22,927 bases of DNA, taken from NCBI GenBank assembly GCA_900553525.1, contig USDZ01000008.1, positions 1-22,927 on the forward strand, written 5' to 3'. This DNA comes from an uncultured Oscillospiraceae bacterium. Its GTDB lineage: Bacteria > Bacillota > Clostridia > Oscillospirales > Acutalibacteraceae. Every line of letters begins with the position of its first letter. Position 1 is the stretch's first letter. A program made the translations under genes and the position numbers. Shown piece after piece: positions 1 through 6,236 of this stretch. A model generated the notes under the pieces. That model had not been told where the DNA came from and did no database searches. It saw nothing but the letters and a program-made list of their open reading frames with translations.

Positions 1-2
1 GT

Positions 3-398
3 GCGGAAGTCATGCCCAACCAGATACAGCGTTTCCGGGAAGGGATGCTTCTTGATGGTAAGATGACCGCTCCGGCGGAATTTGACATCGTCTCTTTTGA
101 GCCGGGAGGAACGGATATTCCTCCCAGAACGGTGGCGCAGATTGTTTTGTATGAAGGGCGTAACCGTCAAATCCGCCGTATGTGTGAGGAACTGGGTCTT
201 GAGGTGGTCCGACTGCGCCGGGTCGCTGTCGGTTCGGTCAAGCTGGGTATGCTCCCGATAGGAAAGTGGCGGCATTTGAAACCCAAAGAAGTACGGGATC
301 TGTTAGTGGCATCAAAAGTAGAAAAGAAAATTGCTGCATCCTACATCAAACAGGGAAAAGAAGGTGGTATCCGTGCTTACCATCATGGCCGCCGATAG
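3..398 (+). CDS. rluB: RsuA/RluB-family 23S/16S rRNA pseudouridine synthase, C-terminal part (5' end outside window)
   Basis: This is the C-terminal part of a pseudouridine synthase that isomerises a specific uridine in ribosomal RNA. The reading frame is open from the first bases, so the true start lies upstream. The S4 domain and the catalytic Asp motif of the family (GRLDxxTxG) are therefore not visible. What is visible is the typical family end: a run around 'EGRNRQIRRMCE' (window codons for about bases 150-200), then 'VVRLRRVAVGSVKLG', then a 'KWRHLKPKEVRDL' tail. A basic extension of about 30 residues ends in a His/Arg-rich stretch. RsuA, RluB, RluE and RluF share these motifs. RluB is favoured because it is the usual Firmicutes member, but the target base cannot be read from this fragment. 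The next gene overlaps its 3' end. Confidence 0.88.
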   Translation, partial: AEVMPNQIQRFREGMLLDGKMTAPAEFDIVSFEPGGTDIPPRTVAQIVLYEGRNRQIRRMCEELGLEVVRLRRVAVGSVKLGMLPIGKWRHLKPKEVRDLLVASKVEKKIAASYIKQGKEGGIRAYHHGRR

Positions 399-732
399 GG
401 ATCGGGCGCTTCGGCTTGCTGCTAAAATCGGCCTGAGCGGTGAGATAAGCGGTTTGATTGCCCGAGAACGGGACGAGGAAGTCGGATGGCTTCTGACCGG
501 TATGCGAAACGGCGAAATACAGCTTTTGGCTGCTGAGACACAAGAGGATATCGTTTTGGAGGGCTTGATCCGGAGCGCTTTATATTCGGCTTATGACCGG
601 GGGATCTTGCGGGCGTCTTGTCAAATGCCGGCTTTATTTCCCATGCTGGAACGTCTGCGTTTCGACAGGGATTGTGGAGAAAAACGGGTTGTATCCCTTC
701 CGGAGTTTTGCCATCGTCCCTGCCGTGCATAA
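373..732 (+). CDS. Conserved hypothetical protein, possibly a degenerate GNAT-like fold
   Basis: This is a protein of about 119 residues that I do not recognise with certainty. The GTG at 373 is chosen because AGAAGG at 358-363 sits nine bases before it; an ATG at 385 is the alternative. The gene overlaps the end of the pseudouridine synthase, so the two are probably co-transcribed. The C-terminal half ('LEGLIRSALYSAYDRGI', then 'LFPMLERLRF') resembles the acetyl-CoA-binding helix and final strand of GNAT acetyltransferases, where a helix is followed by a 'lGF' strand. The N-terminal half is short and the R/Q-x-x-G-x-G/A loop is not evident, so catalytic activity is doubtful. No signal peptide or membrane segment is seen. 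The coding region is real by codon use and tight linkage; the function is unknown. Confidence 0.6.
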   Translation: MLTIMAADRDRALRLAAKIGLSGEISGLIARERDEEVGWLLTGMRNGEIQLLAAETQEDIVLEGLIRSALYSAYDRGILRASCQMPALFPMLERLRFDRDCGEKRVVSLPEFCHRPCRA

Positions 733-759
733 TTTTTCACAGCCTTTCCAATAAAATAG

Positions 760-788
760 TTGTCAACCGGCTGAATTTGCAGTATAAT
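760..788 (+). promoter_or_regulatory. Sigma-A-type promoter of the carboxyltransferase operon
   Basis: TTGTCA (760-765) and a perfect TATAAT (783-788) are separated by 17 bases. This is a near-consensus housekeeping promoter in the 170-bp gap before the carboxyltransferase gene. The expected start of transcription near 795 gives a leader of about 105 bases. That leader could fold through TGGGGGA (806-812) and TCCCCA (841-846), but no U-tract or known riboswitch signature is apparent. Confidence 0.75.
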
Positions 789-901
789 AAAACCAATTTG
801 TAATATGGGGGAGAGTGGGCTGATCATAGGGCTCCGTTCTTCCCCACGCGCTTCCAGGTAAAATTCCGTGAACATGCATATCAACACTCGGAGGTAAGAA
901 C

Positions 902-2218
902 ATGAGTATGCAGAATCCGCTGGAAAAACTGGCTGAAGCGGTTGCTGTCAGCGGCCAATCTCAGGCGCGGGCTTTGCTCGGGCGGTTTTTCGACGAAGGA
1001 ACCTTTGTGGAAATCGACCGATTGGCCATGGATGAGGACAAGCCTGCAGAAGCCGTCGCCGGTTACGGCCTGGTCGGCGGTATGCCGGCCTATGCGTTTG
1101 CTCAAGATAAAACGGTGTGCAGTGGTGCCATCGGTAAGGCGCAAGCGGCGAAAATTTCCAAGATTTATGAATTGGCGGCCCAGAACGGTGCGCCTATCGT
1201 CGGCTTCTTTGACAGCGACGGCGCGAAGCTGGGGGAGGGAATCGACGCTATGGACGCCATCTCTCAGATCCTGTTCTCTTCCAACAGTCTGTCGGGGGTT
1301 GTTCCCCAAATTGCGGTGATCACCGGCGCCTGCGTTGGCACCTCGGCTTTGGTCGCCGCCACATCGGACTTCGTCATTATGGTCGAAGGCGGTTCTTATT
1401 ATTTGGACAAGGATGGCGAAGGTGGGCAAGCCGATATTTTGGTTCGGGACGAGACGGATGCCTTGGATAAAGCAAAGATGCTGCTTTCCTATCTGCCGTC
1501 GAACAATCTATCTGCGCCTCCCGTATATGAAAACGGTGCGGTCCCCATGGGGGGATGCGCCGAAACAGCGGATTGTCCCGCCGCCGTGTCGGATCCCGGT
1601 ACTTTATTGCTGCTGTCCGACGATTCTAGCTGCGTAACCGCTTTTGGACAGGTGGACGGTGTGGTTTGTGGTTTTGTCACCCTGTCGGGAGATACTGTTT
1701 GCTGTCGTGCGGCTGCCCGGGTGGCTCGTTTTGTGCGTCTGTGCGACGCTTTTTCCCTACCGGTTCTGACCTTTGTGGACGCAGCCGGTTTCAAAGGGGT
1801 AAACGGCGCTGCTAAAATTTCCCAGGCGTATGCCGAGGCTACCACCGCCAAAATCAGCATCATCACCGGCAAAGCCTATGGCCCGGTCTATATCGCGGTT
1901 GCCGGTAAGCTCGCCGGTGCCGATGCGGTACTCGCCTGGCCGCAGGCCGTCATCTCGCCTCTACCCCCTGAAACGGCGGTTCAGATTCTCTGGCGGGACC
2001 GTTTGGCTGCTATGCAGGACCCCACGTCCGATCGGGAGGCTCTGGCGGCGGAATATGCCGCGGAAGAGGGCTCTCCCTTGAAGGCGGCTGCCGGCGGATA
2101 TCTAACCGATGTTGTGACTCCTGAGGAGACCAAAGCCAAAATCACCATGCTTCTGGATATGTTGTCCGGCAAAAGGGTTTCCCGCCTGCCCAAGAAGCAT
2201 ATCAACCTGGTACTGTAA
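902..2218 (+). CDS. Acyl-CoA carboxyltransferase subunit (PccB/MmdA/transcarboxylase 12S family)
   Basis: This is a biotin-dependent carboxyltransferase that moves a carboxyl group between an acyl-CoA and carboxybiotin, in the cytoplasm. The crotonase-fold N-terminal half shows 'LLGRFFDEGTFVE' (about 25-37) and 'NSLSGVVPQIAVITGACVG' (about 128-146), the site of the first oxyanion hole. The C-terminal half has 'ITGKAYGPVY' (about 320-330), 'LAGADAVLAWPQA', and a 'PKKHINLVL' end that matches the usual 'KKHGNIPL' tail. At 438 residues it is shorter than PccB/MmdA (about 510), and the glycine loops deviate (GACVGTS for the common GPCAGGA; GKAYGPV for RKAYGGA). The RBS GGAGG (890-894 region) precedes the ATG. 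It is followed by biotin carrier and OadA-type genes, so a 12S-like role in a transcarboxylase is inferred. Methylmalonyl-CoA is the likely but unproven substrate. Confidence 0.85.
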   Translation: MSMQNPLEKLAEAVAVSGQSQARALLGRFFDEGTFVEIDRLAMDEDKPAEAVAGYGLVGGMPAYAFAQDKTVCSGAIGKAQAAKISKIYELAAQNGAPIVGFFDSDGAKLGEGIDAMDAISQILFSSNSLSGVVPQIAVITGACVGTSALVAATSDFVIMVEGGSYYLDKDGEGGQADILVRDETDALDKAKMLLSYLPSNNLSAPPVYENGAVPMGGCAETADCPAAVSDPGTLLLLSDDSSCVTAFGQVDGVVCGFVTLSGDTVCCRAAARVARFVRLCDAFSLPVLTFVDAAGFKGVNGAAKISQAYAEATTAKISIITGKAYGPVYIAVAGKLAGADAVLAWPQAVISPLPPETAVQILWRDRLAAMQDPTSDREALAAEYAAEEGSPLKAAAGGYLTDVVTPEETKAKITMLLDMLSGKRVSRLPKKHINLVL

Positions 2219-2275
2219 AGAAAATAACGAAGGTTTCGTATATTTGAATTCCACTATAGAAAGGCATGATCGCAT

Positions 2276-2686
2276 ATGAAACGTTTTCAGATCACGGTCA
2301 ATGGCAATGCGTACGACGTACAGGTAGAGGAGATAGGCGGCTCCGGCGCCTCCATCCCTGTTGCTGCTCCTGTTACGGCCGCACCGGCCCCGGCTCCAGC
2401 TCCTGTTTCTGCGCCGGCGCCGGTTTCCGAGAACGCGCCGGCCCCGGCGGTAACGGCTACTGCTCCGGCGGGGGCTGAGACGATCAATGCCCCTATGCCC
2501 GGCAATATCGTAAATGTGATGGTTAAAGCCGGCGATTCGGTGACGAAGGGGCAGGTTCTGCTGATTCTGGAAGCCATGAAGATGGAAAACGAAATTATGT
2601 CTCCCCGTGACGGCGTTGTGGTAGGAGTGCATGTGAGCAAGGGTGAGAGTGTGGATTCTGGCAAGCTGCTTGTCTCTCTGCAGTAG
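2276..2686 (+). CDS. Biotin carboxyl carrier protein (transcarboxylase 1.3S / OadA gamma-type)
   Basis: This is a small biotin-bearing shuttle protein of 136 residues that carries the carboxyl group between the two carboxyltransferase subunits. Residues 1-20 form a short N-terminal strand region. A flexible Ala/Pro linker of about 40 residues follows (25-66), then the biotinyl domain (69-136). The biotinylated Lys102 lies in the canonical EAMKMEN motif, 34 residues from the C-terminus, which is the normal spacing. 'APMPGNIV' opens the lipoyl/biotinyl fold. The gene sits 57 bases after the carboxyltransferase gene and 37 before the OadA-type gene, within one operon. A dedicated biotin ligase is not in the window and must be supplied from elsewhere. 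Confidence 0.93.
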   Translation: MKRFQITVNGNAYDVQVEEIGGSGASIPVAAPVTAAPAPAPAPVSAPAPVSENAPAPAVTATAPAGAETINAPMPGNIVNVMVKAGDSVTKGQVLLILEAMKMENEIMSPRDGVVVGVHVSKGESVDSGKLLVSLQ

Positions 2687-2723
2687 GACGCGTCTAGCGT
2701 GAGTTTGAAAAGGAGTGATCGGT

Positions 2724-4124
2724 TTGGCTAAAGTCGGAATTACCGAAACCGTCCTGCGGGACGCGCATCAGTCGCTGATTGCCACCCGCATGACCACAGA
2801 GGAAATGCTGCCGATGTTGGAGAAGCTCGACGATATTGGCTTTCATTCTTTGGAATGCTGGGGCGGCGCCACTTTCGACGCCTGCCTGCGTTTTCTGGAT
2901 GAAGATCCCTGGGAACGGCTTCGCATCTTGAAAAAGCATATGCCCAAAACCCCGCTTCAAATGCTTTTCCGCGGGCAGAACATGCTGGGGTATCGGCATT
3001 ATGCCGATGATGTCGTCGAGTATTTTGTACAGAAATCCGTGGCAAATGGCATTGGCGTTATCCGGATTTTTGACGCGCTCAATGATATTCGAAATTTGGA
3101 AACCTCTATTAAGGCGGCTAAAAAGGAACAAGGGGCCCATGTACAGGTGGCGATGTCCTACACCACCAGCCCGGTTCATAATATCGAATATTTCGTCCAA
3201 TATGCCAAGGCTATCGAAGAGACGGGTGCTGATTCCATCTGTATCAAAGACATGGCCGGCTTGCTGGTTCCTTACGAAACCTACGATCTGGTCAAAGCAA
3301 TCAAAGAAACGGTTAAAATCCCGATTCAGCTCCATTCTCATTTTACCGCCGGCATCGCCGATATGGTGATGATCAAGGCGATCGAGGCGGGTGCCGATGT
3401 CATTGATACCGCCATGTCTCCTCTGGCGCTCGGCACCTCTCATCCGGCAACCGAGTCGATGGTCGCGGCTCTCCAAGGCACCCCCTACGATACAGGGCTG
3501 GATTTGAAAAAGCTCAGTGAGATCAGCGCGTATTTCCGAACTCTGCGCAAAAAATATTTGGATAATGGTTTGCTCAACCCGAAGATGCTGGAAGTGGATA
3601 CCAATGCCTTGATATATCAAGTACCGGGCGGTATGCTGTCCAATTTGGTCAGCCAGCTCAAGCAGGCCGGGAAGGAAGACAAGCTGGAAGAAGTGCTCCA
3701 AGAGGTCCCGCGTGTGCGTGAGGATGCCGGTTATCCGCCGCTGGTTACCCCATCTTCCCAAATCGTGGGTACTCAAGCGGTGTTCAATATCATCGGTGGA
3801 GAACGCTATAAGATGGTGACAAAGGAGTTCAAAGGCCTGGTCCGGGGCGAGTATGGGGCCACTCCTGTACCGATCAAGCCCGAGTTTATCAAGAAAATCA
3901 TCGGTGATGAGGAACCGATTACCTGCCGTCCCGCTGACCGGCTCGAACCCGAACTGGACAAAATGCGGGATGAGATGAAGGAATGGTATGAACAGGAAGA
4001 GGATGTTCTGACCTATGCCCAGTTCGGGCAGGTGGCGGTCAAGTTTTTCGAAAAGCGCCGTAACAATAAGTATCATATCGATGGAGAGCATCTCCATATC
4101 GAAGAAAAGGTCCATCCCGTCTAA
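2724..4124 (+). CDS. oadA: OadA-type carboxyltransferase (oxaloacetate decarboxylase alpha / transcarboxylase 5S)
   Basis: This enzyme transfers carboxyl between biotin and pyruvate/oxaloacetate. The start is taken as TTG at 2724, eight bases after AAAGGAG. The resulting N-terminus 'AKVGITETVLRDAHQSL' is the family's usual first line, while the upstream GTG at 2715 overlaps the RBS. The HMGL-like TIM barrel (about 3-270) carries the metal ligands Asp13 (LRDAHQ) and His204/His206 (LHSHFTAG). It also carries the carbamylated lysine Lys175 (CIKDMAG). A PYC/OADA C-terminal domain follows to residue 466. The fused biotinyl domain of some OadA proteins is absent, which fits the separate carrier gene just upstream. 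A strong terminator follows 15 bases after the stop. The role is a 5S transcarboxylase subunit or a soluble decarboxylase half; membrane OadB/GcdB partners are not nearby. Confidence 0.92.
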   Translation: MAKVGITETVLRDAHQSLIATRMTTEEMLPMLEKLDDIGFHSLECWGGATFDACLRFLDEDPWERLRILKKHMPKTPLQMLFRGQNMLGYRHYADDVVEYFVQKSVANGIGVIRIFDALNDIRNLETSIKAAKKEQGAHVQVAMSYTTSPVHNIEYFVQYAKAIEETGADSICIKDMAGLLVPYETYDLVKAIKETVKIPIQLHSHFTAGIADMVMIKAIEAGADVIDTAMSPLALGTSHPATESMVAALQGTPYDTGLDLKKLSEISAYFRTLRKKYLDNGLLNPKMLEVDTNALIYQVPGGMLSNLVSQLKQAGKEDKLEEVLQEVPRVREDAGYPPLVTPSSQIVGTQAVFNIIGGERYKMVTKEFKGLVRGEYGATPVPIKPEFIKKIIGDEEPITCRPADRLEPELDKMRDEMKEWYEQEEDVLTYAQFGQVAVKFFEKRRNNKYHIDGEHLHIEEKVHPV

Positions 4125-4138
4125 TGGGAAAACCATGC

Positions 4139-4174
4139 ACGAAAGCCCCATTCGGGGCTTTCGTTTGTCTATTT
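4139..4174 (+). terminator. Rho-independent terminator of the carboxyltransferase operon
   Basis: A 10-bp perfect stem (CGAAAGCCCC at 4140-4149 with GGGGCTTTCG at 4154-4163) has a four-base loop and is followed by TTTGTCTATTT. It lies directly after the oadA stop codon and only 30 bases before the yicC start. Confidence 0.9.
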
Positions 4175-4204
4175 CCCAGGAGACAGGCAAGAGGAGGAAA
4201 GCCT

Positions 4205-5086
4205 TTGATTAGAAGCATGACAGGATTCGGACGCTGCCAGAAGACCGTTTCCGGTATGGATATTACGGTGGAACTCAAATCCGTCAATCACCGGTATTAC
4301 GAATATTCGTCTCGTCTGCAGAGAGCCTACGGCTTTCTGGACGATAAGCTCAAGTCTTATTTGCAGAAATATGTCTCCAGAGGCAAGCTGGATGTGTTTG
4401 TCTACGTTGAACCTCTTGAGAAGGAGGGGGGAGATGTTACCGTCAATCTGTCCTTGGCCAAGAGCTACCGGCAGGCACTTTTGGAGCTTGGGGATGGATT
4501 GGAAATGGCGGGCGGCACATACAGTCTTATGGATATTGCCCGGTTTCCGGATGTCATCAGCGTTCACCGGGCACCGGAAGATGAGGAATCCGTGTGGGCG
4601 GCGGTCCGGGAAGTCGTGGACGAGGCCGCGCAGCGCTTTTGCGCCATGAGAGAGACGGAGGGGGCGCGTTTGCGGGAGGATATTCGGAATCGCTGCCGTC
4701 TGATCCTGGAAAATGTATCGAAAGTGGAAGAACGCTCACCTCAAACGGTCCGGGAACATATGGAAAAGGTGGAATCCCGGATGCGGGAGCTTCTCAACAC
4801 GGTAACGGTGGACGAACAAAGGCTGTTGACTGAGGCCGCCCTCTTTGCGGATAAAATCGCTGTGGCGGAAGAAACCGTCCGTCTGCGCAGTCATCTCGAC
4901 CAATTGGAGCAGATGCTGGACGGCGACGAGGCAATCGGACGAAAGCTGGATTTTCTGGTTCAAGAAATCAACCGGGAGACCAATACCATTGGCTCTAAAG
5001 CGCAGGATGTGACGCTGGCCCGTGTGGTGGTTGATATGAAAGCCGAAATCGAAAAAATACGGGAACAGATCCAAAACATCGAATAG
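4205..5086 (+). CDS. yicC: YicC/YloC-family endoribonuclease
   Basis: This is a 293-residue member of the YicC family, whose E. coli and B. subtilis members (YicC, YloC) have been described as endoribonucleases. The start is TTG at 4205, preceded by GAGGAGG (4191-4197). It gives the family N-terminus 'IRSMTGFGR' and avoids reading through the terminator just upstream. The N-terminal YicC_N domain shows 'ELKSVNHRYYEYSSRL' (about 20-35) and 'VSRGKLDVFV'. The C-terminal domain (DUF1732, about 205-293) has 'AEETVRLRSHLDQLEQML', 'GRKLDFLVQEINRETNTIGSK' in part, and a helical 'VVDMKAEIEKIREQIQNIE' end. It opens the conserved yloC-remA-gmk-rpoZ block. No promoter is evident in the short space after the terminator, so read-through or a promoter inside oadA may drive it. 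Confidence 0.92.
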   Translation: MIRSMTGFGRCQKTVSGMDITVELKSVNHRYYEYSSRLQRAYGFLDDKLKSYLQKYVSRGKLDVFVYVEPLEKEGGDVTVNLSLAKSYRQALLELGDGLEMAGGTYSLMDIARFPDVISVHRAPEDEESVWAAVREVVDEAAQRFCAMRETEGARLREDIRNRCRLILENVSKVEERSPQTVREHMEKVESRMRELLNTVTVDEQRLLTEAALFADKIAVAEETVRLRSHLDQLEQMLDGDEAIGRKLDFLVQEINRETNTIGSKAQDVTLARVVVDMKAEIEKIREQIQNIE

Positions 5087-5105
5087 GGTAGGGAGGGATG
5101 CGCAC

Positions 5106-5378
5106 ATGAAACTGATCAATATCGGGTTCGGTAACATGGTCTCGGCCAACCGGCTGGTGGCTATTGTCAGCCCCGAATCCGCTCCGATCAAACGGATTAT
5201 CCAGGATGCAAAAGACCGGGGAACTCTGATCGATGCTACTTATGGCCGCCGTACAAGGGCCGTTCTGGTCACGGACAGCGATCATGTGATCCTTTCGGCT
5301 GTCCAGCCGGAGACGGTAGCCAACCGCCTGAACGACCGGGATACGGAAGATGAGGAGGAGATGGAAGAGGATGATTGA
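5106..5378 (+). CDS. remA: RemA-like DNA-binding regulator (DUF370)
   Basis: This is a 90-residue DUF370 protein. In B. subtilis RemA (YlzA) is a DNA-binding activator of biofilm matrix genes and osmoprotectant uptake. The core 'MKLINIGFGNMVSANRLVAIVSPESAPIKR' and 'DATYGRRTRAVLVTDSDHVILS' match the family. They include the paired arginines of the 'GRRTRAV' loop, which correspond to the residues implicated in DNA binding. Residues 78-90 form a very acidic tail (D/E-rich). The AGGAGG inside the codons for this tail doubles as the ribosome-binding site for gmk, whose start overlaps the remA stop. GGAGGG-type RBS sequence precedes the ATG. The position between yicC and gmk is the standard Firmicutes arrangement. 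Whether it controls a matrix operon in this organism cannot be told from here. Confidence 0.93.
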   Translation: MKLINIGFGNMVSANRLVAIVSPESAPIKRIIQDAKDRGTLIDATYGRRTRAVLVTDSDHVILSAVQPETVANRLNDRDTEDEEEMEEDD

Positions 5379-6000
5379 TCCGTCTGCTCGTGGCATGCTC
5401 ATTGTCCTGTCGGGTCCTTCCGGTTCCGGAAAGGGAACGATTATTAAAAGCCTTCTTTCGAGCCGGAAAGACACGGTATTGTCTATTTCGGTTACTACCC
5501 GGCAGCCCCGCCCCGGCGAGATAGACGGTATTCATTATTTTTTTCGTACCCGGGACGAGTTCGAAAAGATGATTTCCACCGATTCCCTTCTGGAATACGC
5601 CAACTATAATGGAAACTATTATGGAACACCGGAGGAATCCATTAAAAAGTGGCTGGCAGAAGGCAAAAATGTGCTGTTGGAAATCGAAGTGCAGGGGGCA
5701 GAGCAGGTGATGGATCATCGATCCGACCTTGTGTCGATTTTTATCACCATTCCCTCTATGGAGGAATTGGAGCGCCGGCTAAGGGAACGGGGTACTGAGA
5801 ATGAGGAAACGATCCGTAGCCGGATGGCGGTGGCGAAACGGGAGCTCACCCGCGCTTTTCGCTACGATTATGTGGTTCTCAACGATGAGGTGGCGTCGGC
5901 CGTAAAGCGGATCAACACGATCATAGACGCTGAGAAAATGCGGTACAGCCGCATGGAAAAAACAGTTTTGGAGGTATTACAGGATGCTCAGGCCAACTGA
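5371..6000 (+). CDS. gmk: Guanylate kinase
   Basis: This enzyme phosphorylates GMP to GDP with ATP, in cytoplasmic purine nucleotide synthesis. It has 209 residues, the usual length. The P-loop GPSGSGKGT is at 15-23. 'VTTRQPRPGEIDGIHYFF' and 'YANYNGNYYGTP' are the GMP-binding region, and 'LEIEVQGAEQV' is the conserved core strand. The ATG at 5371 is preferred over an earlier ATG at 5350 because AGGAGG (5353-5358) lies between them. The start overlaps the last codons of remA, and the 3' end overlaps rpoZ by 17 bases, so translation is probably coupled through all three genes. Confidence 0.97.
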   Translation: MIDPSARGMLIVLSGPSGSGKGTIIKSLLSSRKDTVLSISVTTRQPRPGEIDGIHYFFRTRDEFEKMISTDSLLEYANYNGNYYGTPEESIKKWLAEGKNVLLEIEVQGAEQVMDHRSDLVSIFITIPSMEELERRLRERGTENEETIRSRMAVAKRELTRAFRYDYVVLNDEVASAVKRINTIIDAEKMRYSRMEKTVLEVLQDAQAN

Positions 6001-6202
6001 TATTGAGAAACTCAAGGGGAAAGAAAGCCGTTACGCTGTAGTGGTTGGAATTGCCAAGAGAGCCAGGGACATTGCAGAAAAAGCCGAAGCGGAAAACGTT
6101 ATCTTGACTGAGAAACCAGTCAGCATGGCTATCCAGGATTTTACAAACGGGGAGTATAAATTGATCGTGCCCCGTAATACCGTTGAGGATGACCATCGCT
6201 GA
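5984..6202 (+). CDS. rpoZ: DNA-directed RNA polymerase omega subunit
   Basis: This is a 72-residue omega subunit that helps assemble and stabilise RNA polymerase by clasping the beta' subunit. 'MLRPTDIEKL', 'SRYAVVVGIAKRARDIAEKA' and 'KPVSMAIQDFTNGEYKLI' match the family core: the R-Y/F-x-LV and AKRAR-I pattern, then the 'KPVx-A..D...G' end. The RBS GGAGG (5970-5974) lies within gmk. The gmk-rpoZ pair is widely conserved. The length is typical of Firmicutes omega. Confidence 0.95.
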   Translation: MLRPTDIEKLKGKESRYAVVVGIAKRARDIAEKAEAENVILTEKPVSMAIQDFTNGEYKLIVPRNTVEDDHR

Positions 6203-6236
6203 GGCCACAATTCGTACGGTTTCGGAGGAAATACCG

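Noticed and set aside
2330..2480. Repetitive Ala/Pro codons that resemble a DNA repeat
   Set aside because: They encode the normal flexible linker of the biotin carrier protein.
2694..4190. A 498-codon open frame on the - strand
   Set aside because: It lies entirely opposite oadA and encodes no recognisable family; oadA has all catalytic motifs, an RBS and a terminator, so this is an antisense shadow.
4124..4204. An upstream extension of yicC from an ATG overlapping the oadA stop
   Set aside because: It would read through the terminator stem and adds 27 residues not seen in the family; the TTG at 4205 has GAGGAGG and gives the canonical N-terminus.
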